From contig CM044871.1 of assembly GCA_024500155.1 (NCBI GenBank), positions 74,818,402-74,882,401 of the forward strand: DNA of 64,000 nt, written 5' to 3'. A program made the translations under genes and the position numbers. This document shows, one piece after another, positions 12,095-24,014 of the stretch. Each line of letters starts with the position of its first letter. Position 1 is the first letter of the stretch. Source of the DNA: Chenopodium formosanum. Lineage: Eukaryota > Streptophyta > Magnoliopsida > Caryophyllales > Amaranthaceae. The notes under the pieces were generated by a model. The model worked only from the letters and a program-made list of their open reading frames with translations. It had not been told where the DNA came from and did no database searches.

Positions 12095-13569
12095 TTAGGA
12101 ACCTCGCTCCTTCTCTTTTTCAACTAGGTCTGCCTTCACCATTAATGTGTCTTTTGTAGCCCGAACCGTCACACCTCTAGTTGAACTTTCACCCTTTTCA
12201 CCTTTCTTAGAACTCTTCGATTGCTTCTCTCTATAAACCATCTTTTCTTTACCCTTTCCTTTAACATAATTTATCATTTTAGGCATTATAGGAGTCTTAA
12301 ACTCAATTCCTTGTGTTCTCGGACCTAGACGATCTTTAGGAGGCGCCTTCTTACTTCCAAGACGTCCCTTCACATCAAAGTTGCGTGATCCGACTCGATC
12401 CCTTCTACTTCTAGGATTTAACCATGCCTTGTATGCACTAGATAAGGGAGGAGGAGCTTGGTTACTCGCAGAAACGGTCCACAAAGGTCTTCCAATCCAA
12501 TAAGTCTCGTACTTGTGGACATTACTTTCATGCAACGATACTTCACGAGGACTATCATTATAGCGTGGAACTACTTGTTCAAGTCCATATTGTCGCATAA
12601 ATCGAGAAGGACAATAAAAAGTCTACTTTGAAATACTACGAACGCGACAATACGGAGTATCATTCGTGTCAACCATCCTATTAAGCCTCCACCAAGGCAC
12701 AACCCACCGAATGGAAAATTCTCTCTTTGCAAAAAAAATCTTCCAATCATCATATGACATGTTCGCAGAGTAATTCTTCTTCCTGCGGACTAGATCGTTG
12801 GGACCATATTTTTCAATATCGTCGGGGGCTTCAAAGAGTTTTACATGCTCCATCAACAAAATCTGCAAAATATAAAAAAAAATTGTAAAAAACCACCGTG
12901 ACACGGCAGAATGCACCGTGACATGGTGCCTGCTTTGTGTCACGGGGGCTAATCAGAGCGCGTTTTTACCTGCAACAATACTAGAAAGCCCTTCCTGATG
13001 GCTTTCCGGTCAGCTTTTGCTTCGTCAAGGCCACGTAAAGTTTCTCCAAGACAAGTAGGCATAGGAGGTCTCCCAGATTCAACATGTTCAAGCACAGACA
13101 CTAAACAAGCATGTCCTACCCTACCGTTTGCAAATAGAAGCTTGCTAAACATGGAAAAAATATAAGCCCTTATATGGTGTACATGATAAGACTCAGAGAC
13201 AGGACAATTGAAATAAAAATTTGCAAGCTTTTCTAAGTCTACTTCATAACCACACACAATTTTATTTAAATCTTGATATGTCAGATTCAGATGGCGGTCA
13301 AAGTCTTGGTAATAATATTCACGTAGGGTAGGCATGGCAATGAGATTTCTAGCAGGAAAACCAAAGATGGCATCGAATTCCTACGGCAGGGGACAAATTT
13401 CATCATAATCAAATTTGAAACAATGTGTTTCTGGACTCCAATAATCTAAAGCTGCCCTACAAAAATCATGTTCAATTGCTACATGCCTCAAGGCTAATAA
13501 GCCCCTGACATGAAACAATTTCAACTCTCTTTTGTTAGCATTTGTGAAAGAATAAGACCAGTCGCGCAA
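12095..13569 (-). pseudogene. Plant mobile domain (PMD-like) gene, antisense inside element A, broken
   Basis: This is a two-exon gene antisense to element A and next to its 3' LTR. Exon 1 runs from 13,569 or further upstream down to 12,970 and exon 2 from 12,862 to 12,095. The intron has GT and AG borders and phase 0. Two in-frame stops interrupt it, a TAG just after 13,384 and a TAG at about 12,623. Recognisable PMD features are the WSPETHCF segment, then a GFP step, a W-rich core, and PSRFMRQYG near the end. A lysine/serine-rich basic tail follows. PMD is shared by plant transposons and some host proteins such as MAIN/MAIL, and extra antisense ORFs are described in Tat-lineage retrotransposons. 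The domain call rests on pattern recognition, not a profile search. Confidence 0.65.
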
Positions 13570-13734
13570 TGTATTATCAAAATTCTGAGATATTATTATT
13601 GAAATATGGAATTCTAATTATTTTATGTCTCGTAATTATGCATATCACGAATAAACTGGTCCTATTTTATAGCCAAAACGCTTCGAAATACTGAAAATCT
13701 ATCTTTCTATGCGCGCAAACTACACCGCTACAAG

Positions 13735-13835
13735 ATAAGCGCACCGGGACACGGGAAATTCCACCGTGTCACGGGAAATAGTGCCGCGACACAGCAGGCT
13801 TTGCCGTGACACGGTGTACACTGTTGTGTTGCGGT
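13735..13835. repeat. CCGTG/CACGG palindrome cluster in element A
   Basis: CCGTGTCACGG-type palindromes are repeated within about 100 bases, upstream of the antisense gene. Similar clusters lie at about 12,890-12,950, 1,485-1,510 and in U3 of both LTR A copies (about 125-365 and 14,605-14,855). Confidence 0.65.
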
Positions 13836-14242
13836 GCACACGCGTCTTCATATTTTTATCCTTTACCTATTTTTATCCGGATTTTTTATTGTTTTGCATT
13901 CATCGTTTATCTTCTAATTCTGTTTTTCAAGAGTTTCATTCCTAATAAAATTCTCCATTTATTTTTATATTTTTATTATTTTATTATTTTATTTTTATTT
14001 TTTAGGAAAGTTGTAAAACTTGCCCCATTTTCACTTTTATTTAGGGGGAGTTGTAAAACCTGTCCCTTTTTTTTATTTCTTATTTTTTTTAGGGAAATTG
14101 TAAAATTTGTCCCATTTTTCATTTTCTTTTTTTCTTTTGGGGAAGGATGGTACCCTCCACTTACGATTTTTTTCGCGCCATTAAAAAATACATAATCACA
14201 CACAATGAGTCTCAACCACACCGGTGGAGGAAGCCCTGCACC
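13836..14242 (+). other. T-rich, non-coding 3' segment of element A
   Basis: Long T/TTTA runs are followed by a short GC-richer stretch with two CACCGG copies directly before the 3' LTR. I see no gene and no convincing polypurine tract. Confidence 0.5.
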
Positions 14243-15905
14243 GGTAGACACCTAAAAATGTCTCCCTAAAACCAAACCCGATGATGTACAATCTTTTCGC
14301 CATTATTGGTCGGGTTCAGTATTTAATCCCGAGAATGCTTAAAAAACCGTGTTTAATTAAATTCAGTTTTTGAATAAGTCCATGGACAGTCTTGATGTTT
14401 AGTCAAAGCATAGTTCATTTTTAATTTTGGCCCAAACCTTTTTATTTTATTTTCCTTTATTATTTTGGCCCAAACCTTTTTTTTTTATTTATTATTTTGG
14501 CCCAATTAATAATAATAAATCAGAAATGGCCCGAAATTATCAATCGGCACTGAAAAATGTTGAACGAAATTAAGGTAAAAATGAATTTAGACGGAAAAAC
14601 GGACTACAGAATCCCGCGTCGCGACAGTAAGCACTATGTCACGAGATCCAATGCCACGCCACGGTGGAATTCTCCGTGACACGGTGCCTGTGCTGTGACA
14701 CGGGGTAACTCCGTGTCCTTTCTACGTAAACCCTTCAAGCGTTTTATTCCCCGTACCCTAATTATTTCCCGCGTCACACCGTTCTCCACTGTGTCACGGG
14801 AGTTTGTCCCTTCTGACGGTGCCTGGCACCGTGTCACAGTGTACTATGTTGTGTAGCGGTGTTATTTTTTAGGGTTTTTATCTTTTTAGGGTTCCGTATG
14901 TTCCCTCTACTCATTTTTTCTATAAATACCCCCTCATTTTTTATGTACAGGGCATCAATTAATTCTCTCATTTTCTCTCTTCTATGCTCTAGCCTAAAAA
15001 ATAGCCTACCTTTTCTATTTCAAAATTCCCTCTTCAAGCACTCAAAGGAGTCCTTACTTTACTCGTGGTTCTGTCCTGAATCCAGTGCGTGAAAGGTAGA
15101 ACTGTTTGAGGGTTTGGCCCCAAATCAACTCTATTTAATTTAATTTAATTTAATTATTGTTTTATTATTTTTCCTTGAAGTTACTAACTCGTTTATTATT
15201 TTATAGTTGCAAGCAAACATAATCAAAGTAAGAATTATGTTCCTTTTATTTCTATTATTTTTCTAACGATTTTATATTGTTGGATTTATTGTTAAATTGC
15301 TTCCAATTTTAATGTGTGCTATATTTATATTTATTGATCACCATATTGCATGTTTAAAGGAAATATGTAATTGAAAATCGCGTCCAATAAGATAATTTGG
15401 ACAACCGGTTTAGGTTCCTTTTTAATCTTGTTGTTAATTCAAGTGATCACGATATTTTAGAATTATGTGTTGCATTAATATTCAACCAATTTAGCTTAAT
15501 AATAGTTTGGAGCAAATTGAATATTTTTTTTGTATGCCTTTGAGATCGCAAGAATCACTTTTCACTATAAGAATCGAGTATAGGCCAATACGGGCGAAAA
15601 TGACTCCATGACTCACTTCGTACCATCACCCGATCCTCCTTTTGTGGTTCTGAACCATATGGAGTTAGTAATCTCATAAATTATGAATGGGGTGTAACCT
15701 TCAAGGGTCAACTGTTGTTGCCTATCGTTGTCCCTTTATCGTGGTTGCCTTAAATGATCCGTGAACGGTTTACAAGTTCCTTAAAAACTTGTTGGCAGCT
15801 CCCTACTTTCTTTGTCCCTAATCGTAATATCAATTCCCACTTCCTATGAGTGCCAAGCATATTCACACATGCTTTAACGTAGGCGCACTTCGTATGACGC
15901 CTACA
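14243..15905 (+). repeat. 3' LTR of element A
   Basis: It starts near GGTAGACACC, which parallels the TGTAGACACC start of LTR B, and ends CTACA. It matches the window's left edge from about 14,484 on. TATAAATA lies at 14,921-14,928. The exact first base is uncertain because the left LTR's start is outside the window and the expected TG is GG here. Confidence 0.85.
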
Positions 15906-17136
15906 TGGTCTTTTCGGTCGTTTTCCTCTATAAATAAAGGATGATGTCCTCCCTTTTTTTCACCAACAATCACCATCTCTTTCACTCTCTAAGCTTAAGT
16001 TTATTCTCTTTCTCCCTCTCTTAATTTTATAAGCTTATCCTAAACACATCAAACACACCTCTTTGATCTTTCTCTGATTTGATCACCATTCCTCATTTAC
16101 GTGACTCGAATACACCTAGCCAAGCTCGAAGTTGCCTTATATCTCGACGTGAATGATTGATAATTCTAAGGGTTTGGTCCCATATCTATATTTCAATTCT
16201 TATTTAATTTGATATCTATTGAAGTTACTAACGTGTGCATTATTTGATAGAAAGAGGTATGAGACATCAAAGTGAGTAAATCTACTATCTTTATTTTTTT
16301 TTTTTATGTAGAAATCATGCTTAAAATATTATTTTAATTCTTAGTATCATGTTAGGATATCATTATGATTCCTAGTATCATGTTAGGATGTCTTTATGAT
16401 TTCTAGTATCATGTTTAGGGTGTTAATTAATATTCCTAATATTATGTTTTCTAGTATCATGTTAGGCTAAAGCTTTGATTTTTATTATTTAGTGACATGT
16501 TAGGATTTGTTATTATTAATCTGTTTAGAATCATGCCTAGGATCTCGCTAATATTATTATTTTGATGAATATTATGATGATGGTTGTTGTGTCAATATTA
16601 ATAATTATGTTGCTTGATTATTTATATATTATTGTTACTGCTTGATCACGCATTTTCTGCGGGTTTAAAGAGAATTTGTATTTAAAATCACGCTTAATAA
16701 GATAATTAATAAATTTGGTATAGTTTAATATGATTTTAGTTTAAGTGATCGGCAATAATAGATTTATTTGTGCATTAATGAACAACCAACATAGATTAAA
16801 TATGCTTAGAGTTAATTTATTGATTGTATGTTGATCGGAAATCTCACATGAATATGATAAGAATAAAGTAGAGGCCTATTTAGGGTGGGTTCAATGTCTT
16901 TTAGGTTGAATTTGTACCATTATCCCCGAATATCCAGTCATGGTTCAGGACCACTATGGAGTTAACGATCTTTGTGGCCGTGAATGAGGTGTAACTTTCA
17001 CACCCGTGGACGGTTTATAAGTTCCTAAAACTTTTTGCAACTCTTTTGTTCTAGCTTTCTTCCCTTTGACCGCTACCATGCTTAAATGCATGATTACAGT
17101 AGGGCTCAAATTTGACAGTTTGAAATATTTCCTACA
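15906..17136 (+). repeat. 3' part of an older B-family LTR, split by insertion of element A
   Basis: From CTATAAATAAAGG onward this runs parallel to the reverse complement of LTR B. It shares the GAAGTTGCCTT segment, the GGGTTTGGTCCC segment, repeated TAGTATCATGTTAGG, and the final CTACA at 17,136. It is clearly more diverged from both B LTRs than they are from each other. No primer site follows, so it is a 3' or solo LTR. Its 5' part should lie left of the window, on the far side of element A. Confidence 0.75.
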
Positions 17137-20085
17137 CCAACCACCTTTTTTACAGGAGCCTTTTTTTTAAGAAAATTGAGCAAATTTTGAATTGAGCTCC
17201 GATTACTGTCCACGGTAACTGGTTTTGGCCCGGTTTTAGCCTCCGATTACCGTGGATAACCGAAGCTGAAAACCGGTTTTGACCTCTGGTTACCGATGAC
17301 AATTACCGGTTCTGACCTTCAACTAACTATGGTAACCGAAGACCAAAATGGCAAAACCAGTTACCGTGGAGCTCCGGTTGACTATCAGTTCGTTTTCCGT
17401 CGAGCCACCTCGATCACCATTCATTTTCGTCGACTTTTGCCATCGTTGTGGCTGTCCGGTGTAGAAAGTGGTGGCTGACATGGTTGTGGTTGATGGACTA
17501 ATGGTAAAGAAAGAAAATGGGAAAAAAAATTAGTAAGGGAAAGATTGTCAGTTTGGTTTGAAATGATGGCGGTGACGATAAATTTGGATAGCGATATTTA
17601 ACACCCTTTTTATAAAGGTTATATTTAAAGGATCGTGTTATACTTACCCTCGATGCATATAAGTATAATATAGTTTCTAACTAAATTTTTAATTGAGCTG
17701 GTTATATTAATCAATTTATAATTTATCATATATTCTGATGAGTTATGGTTACTCAAATTTTTGTTGATGTGTGTGTTGTTTAGTTGTACTACTTGTGTAT
17801 GCGGCCATGTCTTTTTCTTATGGTGGCCCTGCGATGATCTATTATGACACCCTGAAAATTTCCTTCTTTAAATTTACACTTTTTTACTCTAAATAAAACT
17901 CTTTTTAGGAAATTTCCAAATATTACTGGCACCGTGATAACGGCTAAGGCTAGTTTTCAATGTCACACGGTGGAAGTCTAAAACAAAAACCAACTTTCAA
18001 AACAAAACTTGTGTTCAAAACCTCAAAATAAAAGTAAGATTAAATAATTAACAAGTTGGAACCAATCCAAACATGATCCTTTTAATATCCAACTTAAAAT
18101 AAACATAACAAAGTTAGTTCATAATCTATCTCCAATAAACAAATAATTCAAAATATAAAACTAGGAAAGTATAATAAGTAACTCTCAACATTCATTCCCA
18201 TCATGCTCTTCATACTTTAAGTACCTGTCACTTCCCCTTTAATTCAATCCTCTACTTACCATATAAATGGGTCATATAAGGGCCAACCAAAGAAAAGCCA
18301 AACACAAATACAAAAGTACGAATCAGCAAAAATTGAGTACATATGCACCACACTAACATGTATATCCTATCATCAATAAAATAATTAAAACATGCTTTCC
18401 ATACAATCGCAAGTAATAGCTTTAGATTACGCATCGAACGGGTTTCCTTTCTTAAAAATAGCCCATTAAATCAGGAAGTTACCCCAATTGGTACATACTA
18501 TGTCACACTTGGTGACGGAATTCCAGCACATAAATAATAAAAGAAAGTACAACGTCATGTACCCATGTAGAAGTTATGGTTAAATATAAAACCCCATAAC
18601 TCCCTTCCATATGTTCACACTCAAGGTATATACGTTCCAAGAGTTTTGGTGCGTATCCTCTTATACTTTACGTGATTTACCAATTTAACATGTGATGACT
18701 CCAACCAATCAATAAAAAATAAACATAACAACATCAATACATACTTCCAATTCATTCTTGAATCAATTAGTGAGTACATACTATTTATTTTAATTATAGT
18801 TCCTTGCCTAGTTTTGTGCACAAAATTGCACGAGTACTACCTTGGTGCATAGAATACACTAATAAACTTCCTTGAATCAATCTCACTTATTTGAACGAGT
18901 AAAAAAATAAACTAACTCCTTGAGTTAACACCAATGATAAATGGGTGAGAATGAAATTCATGAATCATGTTCAATAATTCTAATTATAGCTTTTTTAAAC
19001 ATATATAAGCCTTGCTTATTAATTTTATGCTTAGCTTCCTTGATACTTGAAAATAAAATATACTTCCATGATTCATATATATTCAACTTGTATCATGCTT
19101 CAAATAATACATTCACACGCTTGCATAATAATTCATGTTCATCCAATTCAACATCAATTCCAAGCATATAATCAACCAAACATGCCACCAATTCATCATC
19201 ACTTAAATCATAATTCACAATCTTAACATGATACTACGCATACACAAATATTCTTATGCACATACGTACCTTGAATATTACCTAAAATCGGCCACACTTG
19301 CTATAAATCACCTAGCTCAAAACTTCCTACAAATAAAAAAATACATAACTGTAATCAACTATTCTCACAATTTTCAGCAAATATAATACTCTTTAAACCT
19401 TACTAATCAACCCATAATGACATAAAAGCCATAATACCTTTTCGTTAAGTAGGTACTTCAAATCCTTTCAAAAACTTAGTTTTCATAACTTAAATAAAAT
19501 TCCAGCATTCTTATTTAATATAAAACATCTCTTTCAGACTAGTAAATCATATTTAAATCATTAAAACATTTTCCCCTTTTATGGGTCATCGAACCCTAAC
19601 TCATTAATTAAAGAGTAGTGTGTATAATTAAATTACAACATTAAATTGAGGGCTTTAAACTTATTATAAACATGTTTAAACCATGAATTAATCAAAAACA
19701 ATAACCTAGCATCAATCCCTAACCAATTACATAAAATCCCCAAGTTCTAGGGTTCCTAATTTAGGGTTCATGATTGAATAAAAATCTGAAATTTATATCA
19801 ATAATTTAACAACATCGTAATCCCAAATCAATACCAAAATATAAATAAAATCATGCCTTTAAAACAATAAAACAATAGAATTCAATTAGGAAGAGAACGA
19901 GATTTTTTCCCCCTACCAAACCGTAAAAGAGGAGATGGGAGGAGGAGATGGCCGGCGGTGGTGCGCCGGTGGGGGGAAGAAGAGAGGGAGAGAGGTGTGG
20001 GAGAGGAGAGAAAAAGAAGAGGAAAAAGATAAGAAAAATAAGGAGAAAGATGAGAGGGAAAATAAAGAGAAAACCTTTGAAACTT
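17137..20085. other. Intergenic, no gene seen
   Basis: Between 17,190 and 17,400, GGTAACC/GGTTACC half-palindromes recur with GGTTTTG spacers. A segment starting TGACACCCTGAAAATTTCC near 17,844 resembles the beginning of some gypsy LTRs, but I found no partner copy. The remainder to 20,076 is AT-rich and has only short chance ORFs. Confidence 0.5.
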
Positions 20086-20941
20086 GGAAAAATTGTCCCC
20101 ATTAATCCCAACTTTGTCTCGTCCGCCAATAATAATCCTTACTTTGGATTATTCATCATCACTCCCAACTTTAGGGGGGATTAATTTCTATTGCACCTAA
20201 TCGGTAATCTAACCTGATATTGCAAGTTACCAGACACGTGTCAACATGTGATAGGTCCAAAAAATTAAAAAAATAAAAAAACCTAACCCTCACCACGCAA
20301 GGTGGCAGCCCTGCCACCTCCGGACTCCGGCAGGCGACAGCCCCTGCCGTTTCTAGCATGAGGCAGGCCCTCCATTTTCCGGCAGGAGGCAGTTGTTGCC
20401 AGAACCGACAGGAGGCAGCCGCTGCCAGAACCGACAGGTGCAGCCCTTGTCATTCAAGCAGCAGGGCATCCTCACGTGCTATTTCCGGCAATAGGGGAAA
20501 AGCGGCCCCTGCGTTCTGCTTCCGGCAGGGGGTGGTCGTTTCCGCCCTCTTCCCCTTCCGATTTTCTCCCTTCCTTCCTCTGATTCGCCCCTTTCCTCCC
20601 TTCCTCCCTCCGATTCTCCCTTTCCTCCCTTCCTCCCTCCATTTTCGCCCCTTCCTCCTCTGTTTCAACCCTTAGGTGGCTGGGGCTGAGGGAGGTGGTG
20701 GTGGTGGTGGAAGTGCGTGGCGGTGGGTTTTTAATTATTATTTTTAATTTTAACCTATCATAATGCGACACGTGTGCAATTAATCACAAATCAGCAAAAT
20801 TTACCTCTCAACCGGTTCCAAGTCATTTGGGTGCAATAGAAATTAATCCTCCCTAATGTTGGGAGTGATGGTGAATAATCCAAAGTAGGGATTATTATTG
20901 GCGGAAGAGGCAAAGTTGGGATTAATGGGAGCAATTTTTCC
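20086..20941. mobile_element. Mutator-like non-autonomous element 1 (856 bp, TSD TTGAAACTT)
   Basis: The termini GGAAAAATTG and CAATTTTTCC begin long inverted repeats. These extend well over 100 bases with few mismatches and share the steps CCCATTAATCCCAACTTTG and TTGGATTATTCA. The nine bases TTGAAACTT at 20,077-20,085 are repeated exactly at 20,942-20,950. Long terminal inverted repeats with a 9-bp duplication mark a Mutator-like element. The inside is GC-rich with repeated GGCAGG/CTGCC units and C/T-rich runs. It has no transposase, so it depends on another copy. The internal GC-rich DNA could be captured host sequence, but I cannot identify a source. Confidence 0.88.
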
Positions 20942-21059
20942 TTGAAACTTTTATAAAACCTGATAATTAAGAATCTTGATTGGAAAAATCTTGAGCTTAT
21001 AAGGTATTTATATTCCCCCTTTAAAACAAAAACTCATCAATATCAATACCATATACTAA

Positions 21060-21100
21060 AAGACACACCAGCAATAACACGTGTCATTCACTGGTGTGTC
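21060..21100. repeat. Short inverted repeat GACACACCAG
   Basis: GACACACCAG and CTGGTGTGTC flank a short core containing ACACGTGT. It could be the end of a small transposon or a chance hairpin. Confidence 0.3.
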
Positions 21101-21329
21101 CTTAATTATTAATTATTTTTTATATAAAAAATCTATTAATTAAGGAAACAAATCAATTTCAAAAATAATATTTTGTTGTACATATTCCATTTTTTTTAAC
21201 GGTACACATTCCATATTAATGTAGTATATTTAAAATAAAAAGATTTCACAAATAATTTTTCTAAAACAAAAAATTGGACAACTATAAACCAAAAATTATA
21301 TTCCGAAAAATATTTGGTGATCTGTTTTA

Positions 21330-21363
21330 CAACAACAAAAAAAAAAAAAAAAAAAAAAAAAAA
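21330..21363. repeat. Poly-A tract
   Basis: A run of about 30 A. Open frames across it are chance. Confidence 0.8.
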
Positions 21364-22042
21364 TATTGCTTGGATTTTTTGCCTACTTTATTTTTAATTG
21401 TGTATCAGAAGCTACAATTAAAATTTAACATATCACATACTTTTATTATTCCTCGACTAATTTATGATTATAATATTTATCTATTAATAATCTATAACGA
21501 TCACCGATCTAACCTAATAATTTTCTAAATCCTACTTCCCCTCAACTTTTCATTTGGGCCAACATGTTGGGCCTTTAAGTTTCCTCAACTTCTCAATAAG
21601 TTTGTCCACTCATTTAAATAAGATTGACCCAATTATTTTTTTTTTGTTGCCTCAATTCATGATTCATTTAATTTATACACAGTTATATTTTATTTAAATA
21701 ATTAATTTCTTTTTAAAATGAAATGAATCATTTTAATGAATAAAATAACTAATCTATATATATAAAAATACACTTGTAATAAAAATACGGAGTATTACAT
21801 CTATTTTAGAATTTATCCTTAATGTTGAGCAGTCAAGATTATTTAAGCGGTTGATCAAGTGATCGTAGCTAAACGAGTTCAAGTGTTTTGATCAGTGTTT
21901 TTCATATGTTTGTTGTATAATAAATAGCCCACTTAGATTTATAGAGTTGTACACTTGGTTTTGTAAGCCTTAATTAACACTTGATATGTGATTATTTTTT
22001 ACATCATTTTATTCCATCATTTTATATTTAATATATCTTTTA

Positions 22043-23020
22043 GGAAAAATTGATAAAAATAATCCCAACTTTCGCCTATTTGCTCAAAATAATCCCAACT
22101 TTAGATTATTTTTAAATAATTCGATCTTTGATGGTCACTCACTCAAAATGATCCCAACCTGTTATATTAGGTTGATGTGACATTCATCACATGATTAGAT
22201 GAAAAATAAAAATAAAAAAAAGCTAAAAAAAAAAGAAAAAATTAAAAAAAAAACAAAATAAAAAATCCACCAAACCACCGACCACCTTACCACCACCCTC
22301 TCCCTAGCCCGTCACACCTTCGGAGCCCCCAACCACTACCGCAGACCCTACCTCACACCGGCGCCAGTACCCAAACCATCCGTCCCTCACGCTGGCGTCG
22401 ACACTTCTCTCCTCCTTCCCCCTAAATCACCCTAAAAACACCCAAACCACTATATAAAAACCCCCAAATCGCCGCTCCCCCCACCCTCAAAACCCTAGCG
22501 TTAGTGTTCCGAGGGTGGGGGAGCGCTGATTTGGGTGGTTTGTGTATTTGACTGAGTTTTTTTTATTTATTTGGGTTTCGGGTTAAGTTTAGGTGGTTTC
22601 ACGGTGGGGGTTTTGAGGGAAGGGGCGTTGGGATGCTGGCGGTAGGGGAAGGGGTCTGGGCCAGTGGGAGGAGGGAGGAGTGTCGGCGGTAGGGGAGGGG
22701 GTCTGGGCCGGTGGGAGGAGGGAAGCCGGTGTGCTAGACGTGGGTGGTGGTGATATCAGCGTGGGGTTAGGGCTGGGTGTTTTTTTGTTTTGTTTATTTT
22801 TTATTATTTTTTAATTATTTTCAACCATTCATGTAGTGACACATGTCATTTAAGCACACAAAAAAAAAAAAAAAACAAATACCTCTTTAATAGGTTACCG
22901 GTCACATCGGACCATTTTGAGCGAAGAACCCCTAAAGTTCGGATTATTTAAAAATAATCCAAAGTTGGGATTATTTTGAGTGAACCGACGAAAGTTGGGA
23001 TTATTTTTATCAATTTTTCC
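22043..23020. mobile_element. Mutator-like non-autonomous element 2 (978 bp, TSD TATCTTTTA)
   Basis: It opens GGAAAAATTGATAAAAATAA and closes with the reverse complement. The inverted repeats carry the AATAATCCCAACTTTCG step. TATCTTTTA at 22,034-22,042 is repeated exactly at 23,021-23,029. The inside has C-rich and G-rich halves, which together would fold back further. The terminal ten bases match element 1 but the inner inverted repeat differs, so this is a sister subfamily. It encodes no transposase. It ends about 580 bp upstream of the SAC gene's putative first exon. Confidence 0.88.
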
Positions 23021-23599
23021 TATCTTTTATAATTCAGTAATTTGATCAAAATTTGTCAATTATATTATTTGTTTTTTATGTTTTAAAAAACCAATTATAA
23101 TAATGATTGTTTAATAATGGTTATTGAAATTACCGTACGAGAATTAAACAATAATGGTTATTGTTTAATAATGTAAGTTGGAGGCAACAAAATAATAACC
23201 ATAACTTATCTTTTTAGGATAAAATCATGAAACAATACGAAGTAACTTAAATGTCTAAACCTACTCGACATGAATTTTGTTTATACTCTCAAAAGTCAAA
23301 ACTGAATATATCATAACCTACAAATTTATTCATGGGTCCGGTCAACTAGAAAATAACAAAAATCTAATCGTACTTCTATTTAGAGGCAAACAATTATAAG
23401 ACACTTGTAATTTGATTAATTTGACCCAAAAAAAAAAAAAAAAAAAAAAAAAACTAATTTTGGGCAAATTGAAGGAGGATGAAATTCAATTGAATCTCCT
23501 TAACTCTCGTAACTCAGAACAATTTTTACTAAAATTCAAAAATCAGGAACCTTTGACGACAAAATTTTCCTCAACGTGCACGACATTTCTGTCATTCAC

Positions 23600-23671
23600 T
23601 CATTCTTAATCAATTCCCGGTTTTATTTATTTTCTCTCTCTTTAATCTCCGATCACCACCTTTCTTCTCCG
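23600..23671 (+). other. Putative 5'UTR exon of the SAC phosphatase gene
   Basis: A CT-rich leader ends in CTCCG followed by a GTACGT splice donor at 23,672. The next exon opens at 24,001 after TTGATAG. The transcription start is not visible and the left border is approximate. Confidence 0.5.
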
Positions 23672-24014
23672 GTACGTTTCTCTCATCATCTTCTTCTCTT
23701 TTAATTTACATGTAGTATAATTTTACTTCAATTTTCGATTTTATATACACCTTCATAACAATTTCTAACTTAGATGCATCTTCACATATTTTTCTGTTGT
23801 ATTTTTTTCTTATCAATGAATTGAAAAGCAGACTAATTTTGCCTAATTTTTAAATTTTTTTTTTTTATTATGGCTGTTTATCATGTTAATTATTTTGATT
23901 TTTATTTTATGCTTGGTTTTTTTTTTTAGATTGTTGCTGTTAATATGTTTAATTGGTGACCATGGATCTGAATAATTTAAATTGTTGTTGTTATTGATAG
24001 TGAAGTGGGGTAAA

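Larger units (their letters stand above)
1..15905 (+). mobile_element. Outer Ty3/gypsy-type LTR retrotransposon A, non-autonomous, left end outside window
   Basis: A repeat at 1-1,421 recurs at about 14,484-15,905 in the same orientation, and both copies end in CTACA. A tRNA-Arg primer site follows the left copy, so the element reads on the plus strand. Its own internal DNA is only 1,422-1,696 plus 12,031-14,242, because element B is inserted between these parts. That internal DNA has no gag, protease, reverse transcriptase or integrase, only an antisense plant-mobile-domain pseudogene. The two LTR copies differ from each other more than those of element B do (by eye), as expected if A is older. 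The LTR sequence and tRNA-Arg primer fit the Tat/Ogre side of plant gypsy elements; that family placement is inferred. Confidence 0.85.

Noticed and set aside
20358..20771. GC-rich ORFs on both strands
   Set aside because: They lie inside the Mutator-like element over CTCC/GGAGG-type runs; low complexity, no recognisable domain.
17844..21030. Possible gypsy-type LTR starting TGACACCCTGAAAATTTCC
   Set aside because: The start looks familiar but I found no second copy, no matching end and no target duplication.
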